From Streptomyces canus (GTDB lineage: Bacteria; Actinomycetota; Actinomycetes; Streptomycetales; Streptomycetaceae), in the NCBI RefSeq assembly GCF_001514145.1, contig NZ_KQ948684.1:28729-79137 (forward strand): a DNA stretch of 50,409 nucleotides. Direction: 5' to 3'. How positions within the stretch are numbered: the first letter of the stretch is position 1; each line of letters opens with the position of its first letter. The position numbers and the translations under genes were made by a program. The notes below the pieces were generated by a model, which did not search any database, was not told the origin of the DNA, and saw only the letters and a list, made by a program, of their open reading frames with translations. Shown here piece by piece: positions 15,574-23,001 of this stretch.

Positions 15574-16448
15574 CGCGCCGTATTGCCGTCAGCGCCGCTA
15601 CCGTCTTGGCCACGCTCTCCATATCTGTTTCCAGCTATGCAGAGGATGACCCCAAGGGCGGCGGCGGCATCGAGTGCGGCTTGTACAACTGCGAGGTCGA
15701 GGTAGGCATCCCCAGGCAGGGCGGCGGGCAAGCAGGCGGCGGTGACGGCACCGGCGGCTCGAACGGAGGTGGCTCAGCCGGGAGCAACGACGGCGAGTTC
15801 GCGAACGTCTGCACCTATAAGCGCGCAGACCCGCAGCCGCCTGCCGGCAGCCTGGACTGGGACGGTCACACACCTGGCGACGGCGCCGTGTACGAGCAGG
15901 CGTGCACCCGGGACGGCGGAAATCTCACCGTCCTGCGGATGGTGTGGCTGGCCGACCCACCCGAGCAGGAGGCTGTCGACCCGGCCTTGCTGGCACAGCG
16001 CGCGGTCGACTCGATGACGCTGCTCGGCCCGGACATCGCCAGTCCGCGGGCAGCCGGGACGTACACGGTCGGTGTCCCGATGTGGATGTGGGTCAACCAG
16101 AGCGCCACGACCTACGGTCCCAACACCGCGACGGCGGCGGCCGGCGGTGTCACGGTCACCGCGACCGCGAAGGTGTCGAAGATCGTGTGGACGATGGGCG
16201 ACGGCGCCAGCGTGACGTGCAACGGCCCCGGCACGCCCTACCAGGCCTCCGAGGGCATGGCCGAGTCGCCGACCTGCGGACACGTGTATGCCAAGACCTC
16301 AGCCGGCGCCGAGGGCGGCAAGTGCCCGGTCACCGCGACCTCGACGTGGACGATCGACTGGCAGGGCGGCGGACAGGCTGGCCAGCTCACCGAGATCCGG
16401 CAAACCAACGTGCAGGTGGCGATCGGCGAATTGCAGGTCGTCAGGTAA
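15567..16448 (+). CDS. Secreted protein, Gly-rich N-region and beta-rich domain
   Basis: 293 residues from ATG 15567, 7 bp inside the previous gene. It has a Sec signal peptide (about residues 1-25, ending SSYA-ED), then a CGLYNC pair and a Gly/Ser-rich linker (30-78). A beta-rich domain follows with several cysteines (NVCTYK, YEQACTR, VTCNGPGTPYQ, SPTCGHVY, GKCPVT). The later part (ATAKVSKIVWTMGDGASVTCNGPG...) has the look of a PKD-type repeat (W-x-x-GDG). Homologues are often found beside Tad genes in Streptomyces, but no activity is known to me. Likely cell-surface or secreted. Confidence 0.72.
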   Translation: MLTRRIAVSAATVLATLSISVSSYAEDDPKGGGGIECGLYNCEVEVGIPRQGGGQAGGGDGTGGSNGGGSAGSNDGEFANVCTYKRADPQPPAGSLDWDGHTPGDGAVYEQACTRDGGNLTVLRMVWLADPPEQEAVDPALLAQRAVDSMTLLGPDIASPRAAGTYTVGVPMWMWVNQSATTYGPNTATAAAGGVTVTATAKVSKIVWTMGDGASVTCNGPGTPYQASEGMAESPTCGHVYAKTSAGAEGGKCPVTATSTWTIDWQGGGQAGQLTEIRQTNVQVAIGELQVVR

Positions 16449-16469
16449 CGCCGCCGGAAGGACAGAACG

Positions 16470-17177
16470 TTGAGCAAGACCCAAGAACGCACCAGCACAG
16501 CCAGCTCGAACGGCGTCCCTCAGCAGGGACATCCGGCCGGGCCGATTACTCCCCCGCGGGTATCGGCCCGCCGCCGTCGACCAGGGGTCATCGCCCTGTC
16601 GCTGGCGCTGATCGCCGCCGGAGGGGCCGGCGTTGCCGTCCTGATGCTCCAGGTCGGCAACCGCACCGAGGTGGTGACTGTCGTCCGCGACGTCCAGGTC
16701 GGCCAGGTCGTGACCGAAGACGACCTGGGCAAGGCCTCTCTTGCCCTGGATCCGTCCGTCAAGGCGGTGCACGGCACTGACATGGACTCGGTCGTGGGCA
16801 AGCGGGCCGCGGTCGAACTCAAGCCCGGCTCTCTGCTCGCCCCCTCCCAGGTGACCAAGGACTCGCTGGTGAAGGCCGGCGAGCAACTGGTGCCGATCGG
16901 GCTCAAGCCCGAGCAAGTACCGGCAACGGCGCTCGTGCCGGGCCAGAAGGTGCAGCTGGTCCACGTCCCCGCGCAAGGGCAGGCGGACAGCGGCAAAACC
17001 TCCGGCACCCCGCCGGAGACCATCGACGGCCGGGTGGTGAAAGCCTCCACCGCCGCTCCCGGCACCGGGACCGTGGTCGTCGACGTCGCCACCACCGCGG
17101 AGGAAGGCCCGACCGCCGCCGCATGGGTGTCGGCCGGCACGCTGCGCCTGGTCCTCGCTGCTCCGGACGGCACCTGA
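16470..17177 (+). CDS. CpaB/RcpC-like SAF-domain membrane protein
   Basis: 235 residues from TTG 16470, preceded by GGAAGGA. A Pro-rich cytoplasmic N-terminus leads into one TM helix (about residues 42-61, GVIALSLALIAAGGAGVAVLM). An SAF domain follows (about 68-135; VVTVVRDVQVGQVVTEDDLGKASLAL...SVVGKRAAVELKPGSLL) and then a beta-rich part. In Flp pilus systems CpaB/RcpC proteins carry this SAF domain and sit at the envelope assembly site. The stop overlaps the next ATG (TGATG). Confidence 0.8.
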   Translation: MSKTQERTSTASSNGVPQQGHPAGPITPPRVSARRRRPGVIALSLALIAAGGAGVAVLMLQVGNRTEVVTVVRDVQVGQVVTEDDLGKASLALDPSVKAVHGTDMDSVVGKRAAVELKPGSLLAPSQVTKDSLVKAGEQLVPIGLKPEQVPATALVPGQKVQLVHVPAQGQADSGKTSGTPPETIDGRVVKASTAAPGTGTVVVDVATTAEEGPTAAAWVSAGTLRLVLAAPDGT

Positions 17178-18004
17178 TGGCGGTGATCGCGCTCGCCGGG
17201 TGCAGCGGCGCGCCCGGCGTGACCACGAGCGCTCTGGCCCTGCTGCTGTCCTGGCCCCTTGCCCCGGGCCGACGGATGATCCTCGCCGAGTGCGACCCGG
17301 ACGGCGGAGCCGTGCTGCACGGTCTACTGCAGGGCTCACTCGGCGACCGGTACGGGCTGCGCAACCTCTCGGTCGCCGCCCGCAAGAACGAGTTCAGTGA
17401 CGCCTTCTGGCGCCAGCTGATCGACCTCAGCAGCGAGGACGGAAGGAAGGATTCCCCGCGCGACCGGCTGCTGCTGCCCGGCATCACCGACCCCGCGCAG
17501 GCCGCGAGCCTGGGCTCGGTCTGGAAGATCCTGGCGCAGATGTTCCGCGGCATCGACGCCCAGACCCAGCACGACGTCCTGATCGATCTCGGCCGCCGCG
17601 GGGCGTACGGGCCGTCCGGCGTCCTGGCGGAGCAGGCCGACGCCGTGTTCGTCGTGGTCCGCAACACGCTGCGCTGTCTGCAGGCGGCCGAGGGGCGGGT
17701 GCGCACGCTCGAAGAGCGCGTCGGTGACGTCGGCGTCGTGATGATCGACGAGGGCCCGTATCCGGCGGGCGAGGTGCAGCGGGTTCTGCAGGTGCCGGTG
17801 GTGGCCACGATGCCGTACGCGCCGAAGGACGCCCGCGTGCTGTCCGACGGCGTCGAGCAGCCGCGCCACTTCACCAGGTCGCCGCTCATGAAGGCCGCCC
17901 GCATGGCCAGCACTCCCCTGATGCAGCGGGCCGCCATGCGCCGGGCCCGTCTCGATCCACGGGGTCTGCGCGCCGGGGGCGGGGAGGTGAACCGTGCACG
18001 GTAG
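17177..18004 (+). CDS. TadZ/CpaE-like ParA-superfamily protein
   Basis: 275 residues from ATG 17177. It starts directly with a MinD/ParA-type fold: MAVIALAGCSGAPGVTTSALALLLSW, AECDPDGGAVLHGLL, DVLIDLGRRG, ADAVFVVVRNTLRCLQAA. The P-loop CSGAPGVTTSA keeps the Gly pattern but lacks both lysines of KGGxGKT, so canonical ATP hydrolysis is doubtful, as in other TadZ-type proteins that have lost the signature Lys. Probable role: polar or membrane localisation of the pilus ATPase encoded next. Its end overlaps the TadA gene by 11 nt. Confidence 0.78.
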   Translation: MAVIALAGCSGAPGVTTSALALLLSWPLAPGRRMILAECDPDGGAVLHGLLQGSLGDRYGLRNLSVAARKNEFSDAFWRQLIDLSSEDGRKDSPRDRLLLPGITDPAQAASLGSVWKILAQMFRGIDAQTQHDVLIDLGRRGAYGPSGVLAEQADAVFVVVRNTLRCLQAAEGRVRTLEERVGDVGVVMIDEGPYPAGEVQRVLQVPVVATMPYAPKDARVLSDGVEQPRHFTRSPLMKAARMASTPLMQRAAMRRARLDPRGLRAGGGEVNRAR

Positions 18005-19484
18005 GCCGCTGCACCCCGACCCGAGCGTGGCACCACCGCCTCCAACGCGGGTGCCCCACAGCAATGGCGCACCTTCGTCTGTCGGTGCTGCCTCGAGTAC
18101 GCACGCGCTCGGCACCGCAGTTCCTCAGGTCACCGTCGACTACAAGGTGGCCCGGGACATCGCCTCCCAGGTCGCCAAGCAGCGCGAGGAACTGCTGAAG
18201 ACCAAGCCCGATATGGACCTGGCCAGCGAGGAGCAGCGCTGCCTGAACTGGATCGCCGAGGCTGTGGCGCTGTGGTCGGACGCCCAGGCCATGACGCCGC
18301 AGGAGGACGAGGCACTGCGGCGCGCCATATACGACCAGCTCTTCAGGGCCGGCAGGCTGCAGCCGTATCTGGATGATGACCGGGTCGAGGACATCATCAT
18401 CCAGGGCCCGCACGAGGTGTGGCTCGACTACGGCGACGGCGGCGTACGCCGCAAGGTGGGGCCGATCGCCGAGTCGGAACAGGAACTGCTGGAACTGCTG
18501 AGGGAGTTGGCGAGGGGCTCCGGGTACAACGAGCGCACCATCTCCACCGCGAACCCCACCCTCGCGCTGTCTTTGCAGGACGGCTCCCGTCTCCAGGCCA
18601 TCACCGGGCTGGGTCCGATGACCTATGCGGTCATCCGCCGGCACCGGGTTTCCCACGCCGGTCTCGACGACCTCGTACGGCTGGGCACGATCGACCCGAT
18701 TCTGCGTGACTTCCTCGGGGCGTGCGTGCGCGCAGAGAAGAACATCATGATCGCGGGGAAGCAGAAGGCGGGCAAAACGACCCTGATGCGGGCGATGCTC
18801 AAGGAGTTCGACCCGGAGTGCCGGTTCGCCACCATCCAGACCGAGGATGAGCTGTTCGCCCACGCCAACGGCTACCACCGCCAAGTCGTCTCCCTGGTCG
18901 GCCGCGAGTCCAACGGCGAGAAGGACGTCACCGGTCGCGGCGCGGGCGAGGTTACGCTGCTGGATCTGATGCATCCCGCGCTGCGGATGTCGCTGGAGCG
19001 GATCGTGGTCGGCGAGGTCCGCGGGCCCGAAGTCGTCGCGATGATGCAGGCGTTGACGAACGGGTCGGGCGGCAACCTGTGCACGATCCACGCCCGCCGC
19101 CCGGACATCATCTTCGACCGGATCGCCGAGCTGTACGCGCTCGCCCAGCAGAACCTGTCCGAGCAGCTCGCCTACCGGCAGACCGCCAACGGCCTGGACT
19201 TCATCGTCTACGTCGACATGACGGACGAGACGCAGATCGGCGGCCGCCGCCACCGCTACGTCTCCCACGTCCTGGAGCTCACCGGGATCGGCGAGAACGG
19301 CCGCCCGGCCACGAACACCATCTTCTCCCCCGGCACCGAATTCGGGGACCTGCGGGCTGTGCCGAGGATGGATCCCGGCTGCATCGACGACCTGCGCCGC
19401 GTCGGCTTCGACTCCGCCCTGCTGCAGCAGCCCTACGGTGCCTGGCAAGCGCCGCTGTCTCTGATGGTGGAGGTGCGCCGATGA
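17994..19484 (+). CDS. tadA: TadA/CpaF-type secretion ATPase
   Basis: 496 residues from GTG 17994, preceded by GGGGAGG. A Pro-rich N-terminus is followed by the helical N-domain (VTVDYKVARDIASQVAKQREELL) and the RecA-like core. Walker A is AGKQKAGKTT (about residues 254-263), the Asp box is FATIQTEDELF, Walker B is RIVVGEVRGPE, and the His box is NLCTIHAR. All catalytic elements of the VirB11/GspE superfamily are present. It powers Flp-type pilus assembly from the cytoplasm together with the TadB and TadC proteins downstream. The stop overlaps the tadB start (ATGA). Confidence 0.92.
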   Translation: MHGRPLHPDPSVAPPPPTRVPHSNGAPSSVGAASSTHALGTAVPQVTVDYKVARDIASQVAKQREELLKTKPDMDLASEEQRCLNWIAEAVALWSDAQAMTPQEDEALRRAIYDQLFRAGRLQPYLDDDRVEDIIIQGPHEVWLDYGDGGVRRKVGPIAESEQELLELLRELARGSGYNERTISTANPTLALSLQDGSRLQAITGLGPMTYAVIRRHRVSHAGLDDLVRLGTIDPILRDFLGACVRAEKNIMIAGKQKAGKTTLMRAMLKEFDPECRFATIQTEDELFAHANGYHRQVVSLVGRESNGEKDVTGRGAGEVTLLDLMHPALRMSLERIVVGEVRGPEVVAMMQALTNGSGGNLCTIHARRPDIIFDRIAELYALAQQNLSEQLAYRQTANGLDFIVYVDMTDETQIGGRRHRYVSHVLELTGIGENGRPATNTIFSPGTEFGDLRAVPRMDPGCIDDLRRVGFDSALLQQPYGAWQAPLSLMVEVRR

Positions 19485-20431
19485 TCCTGTTGTTCGGGCT
19501 GCTGTGCGGCATGGCCGTCATCGGCGGGCTGGTCGGCGTGGTGGCCGGTGTCGTCGGCACCACCGGGCCGCGCCGGGCTCCGCTGGGGCAGCGCTGGAAG
19601 GTGTTGCGTGCCGGAAAGGAGCAGGGCGCGGACGTCTGGCTGCGGCGCCGGACCCTGGCGGTCTTGGCGGCCGCGGTCTTTGTGGCCGTGTGGCTGGTCT
19701 CGGGGAACTTCGTGGGCGGCGCACTGCTCGGCGCGGCCGTCATCGGAGTGCCGTGGCTGATCACCCCAGCGCAGATGGCGCAGGAGCGCATCGGCCAGCT
19801 GGAGGCGCTCAGCGAGTGGACCCAGCGGCTGGCGGGCCTGCTCCGCCTCGGCATGGGCCTGGAACAGGCGATGATCACCAGTCGGCAGGGGGCGCCGGAG
19901 GAGCTCGCCCCGCAGATCGTGAACCTGTCCGACCGGCTGCGTCTGGGCTGGCGCCCGGACGCAGCGCTCCGCGCGTTCGCCGACGAGCTCGACGACGTCA
20001 CCTCGGACAAGGTGGTCGCCGCGCTCATCCTGTCCGTCAACGACCGCGGCCCGGGCCTGGCCCAGGCGCTGGAGGATTTGGCGGGCACCGTCCGTGAGGA
20101 GGTCGCCAAGAAGCGCGCCATCGAGGCGGACCGGGCCAAGCCCCGCACCACTGTGCGGTGGATGAGCATCATCACCGTGGGCATCGTGGTGGCCGGGTTC
20201 TTCGTGCCCTCCTACACGAAGCCCTACTCCACGCTGCTCGGACAGTTGGTGCTGGCGTTCCTGACCGCCGGGTTCATCGGGGTGCTCGCCCTGATGCGGC
20301 AGCTGGGGTCCTTCCGCCGCATCCCGCGCTTCCTGATCACCGACCCGTCCAGCACCGTCCGGCTGCCCGCACCTGCGGCGGAGACGGACGTGCCGGTCGC
20401 CGGCCGTGAGCCGCAAGGAGTCACCTCATGA
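19481..20431 (+). CDS. tadB: TadB-like T2SS F-domain membrane protein
   Basis: 316 residues from ATG 19481 (ATGA overlap). Two N-terminal hydrophobic segments (about residues 2-25 and 61-90) precede a cytoplasmic GspF domain with LEALSEWTQRLAGLLRLGMGLEQAMITSR...RLRLGWRPDAALRAFADELDD. Two C-terminal TM helices follow (about 225-245 and 254-275). It forms the inner-membrane platform for the pilus with TadC. Immediately upstream of tadC, again with ATGA coupling. Confidence 0.88.
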   Translation: MILLFGLLCGMAVIGGLVGVVAGVVGTTGPRRAPLGQRWKVLRAGKEQGADVWLRRRTLAVLAAAVFVAVWLVSGNFVGGALLGAAVIGVPWLITPAQMAQERIGQLEALSEWTQRLAGLLRLGMGLEQAMITSRQGAPEELAPQIVNLSDRLRLGWRPDAALRAFADELDDVTSDKVVAALILSVNDRGPGLAQALEDLAGTVREEVAKKRAIEADRAKPRTTVRWMSIITVGIVVAGFFVPSYTKPYSTLLGQLVLAFLTAGFIGVLALMRQLGSFRRIPRFLITDPSSTVRLPAPAAETDVPVAGREPQGVTS

Positions 20432-21312
20432 ACCTGCTTCCCGTCGTGGTGACCGGTGGCACGGTCGGTGCCGGTTTCGCGCTGCTGGTACGGGAACTCC
20501 TGCGCCCGCAGCCCGCCTTGGGAGCGGCCCTCGCCCGCAGCACCCCTGCCACGTTGACCATGCCTGAGCCGGAACTGGACCGCGAGGAGAAGTGGGGCCG
20601 GTGGCTGCTGGCCCGCCTCGAGCGTCTGCCCGGCGTCCGCATCCCCACCACCAACCTGGCCCTGCTCGGACAGGGCCAGGGCCAGTTCATGCTGAAGAAG
20701 ACCGCGCTCGCTGGTCTCGGGCTGCTCTGCCCGGTGATCGCGACGATCCCGTGGATCATCGCGGGCGTCTCCCTGCCGTTCTACGTGCCCGCCGGCGTGG
20801 GACTCCTCATCGCGGGGCTGCTGTTCATCACCCCCGACCTCGCGGTTCGGGATCAGGCCAAGCGGGCACGGGAGGAATTCGCGCACGCCTTGTCCGCCTA
20901 CCTTGACCTGGTCGCACTCAAGCGGGCCGCCGACGCCGGCCCGGCCGAGGCCCTGGAGAAGGCCGCCGAAGCCGGCGAGGGCTGGCCGTTTTTGTATCTG
21001 CAGGGCGCGCTGCGACGGGCCCGGCTGGAGAAGATCCCGCCCTATGAGGCGCTGATGCAGCTCGCCCATGAGTACCACCTGCCCGTCCTGGACGACGTCG
21101 CCGACATCATGCGCGGCAGCGCGACCGACGGCGCCGCCGTCTACAAAGCGCTGCGGGCCCGCACCGCGGCGCTCAACGCCGAACTGCTGGCCGCTCAGGC
21201 CGCCGAGGCGAACGCGGCCAGCGAGAAGATGACCGCGCCGGGAGCCCTCTTGGCCGTCTTGGTGATGCTGCTGATGGCTTTTCCCGCGGTGATCCGCATG
21301 TTGACCGTCTGA
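20428..21312 (+). CDS. tadC: TadC-like T2SS F-domain membrane protein
   Basis: 294 residues from ATG 20428. An N-terminal hydrophobic segment is followed by a soluble stretch, two TM helices (about residues 92-112 and 114-133) and the GspF-type cytoplasmic domain (EFAHALSAYLDLVALKRAADAGPAEALEKAAEAGEG...IPPYEALMQLAHEYHLPVLDDVADIM). A C-terminal TM helix closes the protein (about 272-290, ALLAVLVMLLMAFPAVIRML). Pairs with TadB as the platform of the Flp-like pilus. This is the last gene of the tightly overlapping core; a 39-bp gap with its own ribosome-binding site precedes the pilin. Confidence 0.88.
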   Translation: MNLLPVVVTGGTVGAGFALLVRELLRPQPALGAALARSTPATLTMPEPELDREEKWGRWLLARLERLPGVRIPTTNLALLGQGQGQFMLKKTALAGLGLLCPVIATIPWIIAGVSLPFYVPAGVGLLIAGLLFITPDLAVRDQAKRAREEFAHALSAYLDLVALKRAADAGPAEALEKAAEAGEGWPFLYLQGALRRARLEKIPPYEALMQLAHEYHLPVLDDVADIMRGSATDGAAVYKALRARTAALNAELLAAQAAEANAASEKMTAPGALLAVLVMLLMAFPAVIRMLTV

Positions 21313-21351
21313 GACCAGCAACTCGTTCAACGCCCCAGAGAGGTAAGGAAC

Positions 21352-21666
21352 ATGAGGCACACCGCAGCCCGCACCCGCCGTGCTGTGCTCCAGGCGAGCA
21401 CGCCCCCGCACCCCGGCTCCTGCACCGCGTCCCGCCAGCCGGGCCGTGGCCGCCGGGGCGCGCGTGCCCGCGTGAATCGTGGAGTCCTCCGGCTGACGAC
21501 CCGAGTACACGAAAGCCTTCAGGAGGCCGCCCGCCGGCCGGACCGCGGCGACATCAGCACCACCACCATCATCATCTGGGTGGCCGCCGTCACCGGTGCC
21601 GTCCTGATCGCCGGGACCATCGCCGTCGTGATCGCCAAGTACAACGGCCAGCTCAACGGCCTGTGA
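21352..21666 (+). CDS. Flp-like pilin candidate
   Basis: 104 residues, ATG 21352 with AGAGGTAAGGA upstream. An unusually long basic leader (about 65 residues, many Arg) ends in RPDRGDISTTT. A single ~22-residue hydrophobic helix (IIIWVAAVTGAVLIAGTIAVVI) and a short tail KYNGQLNGL follow. The RG-DxSTTT junction before the helix is the expected prepilin-type processing area, although the usual Glu at +5 is not present. Its place after tadABC and before the TadE-like genes supports a major-pilin role. No prepilin peptidase gene lies in this window. Confidence 0.65.
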   Translation: MRHTAARTRRAVLQASTPPHPGSCTASRQPGRGRRGARARVNRGVLRLTTRVHESLQEAARRPDRGDISTTTIIIWVAAVTGAVLIAGTIAVVIAKYNGQLNGL

Positions 21667-22091
21667 TGCGAGCTCCGGAGCAGCTGAAGAGCTGGTGGCA
21701 GGGGCGAAGGTGGCGCGACGACCGGGGTGACACCTCCCTCCAGATGGCGATCATCTTTCCGTTCGTGCTGCTCGCCACCGTGGCCGTCATCCAGGCCTCC
21801 ATGTGGTACTACGCACGGCAGATCGCCCTGACAGCTGCCCGCGAGGGCCTCACCGCGGCCCGCGCCTACGAGTCGAACCCGGCCAATGGTGCGGCCCAGG
21901 CCCGGGACGTCCTGGGCCGGACCGCTGGGGACAGCCTGCGCGGCTACAGCGTCTTTGCCAGCAGCGACGGGCAGCGGGTGCGGGTCGCAGTGTCCGGCAC
22001 GGCCCTGTCGATGATCCCGGGCCTGCCGGGCTTGCAGGTCACCCAGTCGGCATCCGGCCCCGTTGAGCGCTGGACCGTCCCGGGAGGTTGA
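21666..22091 (+). CDS. TadE-like pseudopilin
   Basis: 141 residues from ATG 21666 (a GTG lies directly before). The DDRGDTSLQMAIIFPFVLLATVAVIQASMWYYARQIALTAAREG block (residues ~19-62) is the TadE signature: acidic residues, a hydrophobic helix, then an aromatic and Ala-rich helix. A globular beta-rich domain follows (to residue 141). A minor component of the Flp-like pilus at the membrane. Start and stop both overlap or abut the neighbours. Confidence 0.8.
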   Translation: MRAPEQLKSWWQGRRWRDDRGDTSLQMAIIFPFVLLATVAVIQASMWYYARQIALTAAREGLTAARAYESNPANGAAQARDVLGRTAGDSLRGYSVFASSDGQRVRVAVSGTALSMIPGLPGLQVTQSASGPVERWTVPGG

Positions 22092-22096
22092 ACCAC

Positions 22097-22549
22097 GTGC
22101 GATACACGAACCGATGGGCCGGCAGGCTCCGCAGCGAGGAGGGCAGCGCCGCGATCGAGGCTGCCATCATCCTCCCCGCGCTGATCATGTTCCTCTGCAT
22201 GGCCATCGCCGGGGGCCGCATCGTCACCTCCGGCGCGAAGATCGACGCGGCAGCAGAGGACGCGGCGCGGGAGGCCTCCCTTCACCGCACAGCGGGGGCC
22301 GCGCAAGGCGCCGCACAGGCGGCAGCCGCCGAGTCCCTGACCGACCAGGGCATCACGTGCGCGTCCACCAGCGTCAACATCAACACGGGCGGTCTGAACG
22401 TACCGGTGGGACAGGTAGGAACGGTCACCGCGACCGTGACCTGCACGGTCAATCTCTCCGATCTGCTGCTTCTTGGGGTTCCCGGAGCGAAGACGCTCAC
22501 GTCGACCGCCACCTCGGTCGTGGACCAGTACCGGCAGCGGGGTGACTGA
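22097..22549 (+). CDS. TadE/TadF-like pseudopilin
   Basis: 150 residues from GTG 22097, selected because GGGAGG ends 9 nt upstream. A TTG at 22088 lies too close to that site. The SEEGSAAIEAAIILPALIMFLCMAIAGGRIVTSGAKIDAAAEDAAREAS block (residues ~12-60) is the TadE-like signature, including the classical G-SAAIEAA cleavage-type motif with Glu. A small beta-rich domain with a Cys pair follows (ITCASTS, VTCTV). Minor pseudopilin of the same apparatus. Confidence 0.8.
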   Translation: MRYTNRWAGRLRSEEGSAAIEAAIILPALIMFLCMAIAGGRIVTSGAKIDAAAEDAAREASLHRTAGAAQGAAQAAAAESLTDQGITCASTSVNINTGGLNVPVGQVGTVTATVTCTVNLSDLLLLGVPGAKTLTSTATSVVDQYRQRGD

Positions 22550-23001
22550 TGATCTTCCGTCATTCAGGCCTACGGCGAAGGCGGCTGGACGACGCCGGAG
22601 GCATCACCGTGTTCGTCGCCGTGTGCGTCATCGCGCTGATCGGGATCATCGGCGTCGCCGTCGACGGCGGCAGCACAATGCGTGCCACGGAACGCGCCGA
22701 CTACCTCGCCGGTGAAGCCGCCCGGGCAGGCGGGCAAGCCATCGATCCCGCAGAGGCCATCAGCGGAACCGCGATCGTCGTGGATCCACAGGACGCAGTG
22801 GCCGCCGCCCAGGCCTACTTGGGCTCCGCCGACGCCACCGGAACGGTCAGCGTGTCCGGCGACGGCAAGACCCTCACCGTCAACATCACCAGCTCCTACG
22901 ACACGAAGTTCCTGTCAGCGGTCGGGATCGGCTCCTTGCCGGTGACCGGCCAGGGCAAGGCCACCCTCCTGCATGGCGTCACCGCTCCTGAAGGAAACTG
23001 A
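22549..23001 (+). CDS. TadG-like pilus-assembly protein
   Basis: 150 residues from ATG 22549 (TGATG overlap). DDAGGITVFVAVCVIALIGIIGVAVDGGSTMRATERADYLAGEAARAGGQAID (residues ~14-66) matches the N-terminus of putative Flp pilus-assembly TadE/G-like proteins: a G-I-T-V-F motif, one TM helix, then an Ala-rich helix. The rest is a short beta-rich extracellular domain; it lacks the von Willebrand-type domain of long TadG proteins. The stop overlaps the start of the large LysM gene. Confidence 0.78.
   Translation: MIFRHSGLRRRRLDDAGGITVFVAVCVIALIGIIGVAVDGGSTMRATERADYLAGEAARAGGQAIDPAEAISGTAIVVDPQDAVAAAQAYLGSADATGTVSVSGDGKTLTVNITSSYDTKFLSAVGIGSLPVTGQGKATLLHGVTAPEGN

Noticed and set aside
17886..21510. 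Long minus-strand frames opposite the tadA, tadB and tadC genes
   Set aside because: Composition is rich in Arg, His, Gly and Asp with no domain pattern, while the plus strand encodes intact Tad proteins throughout.
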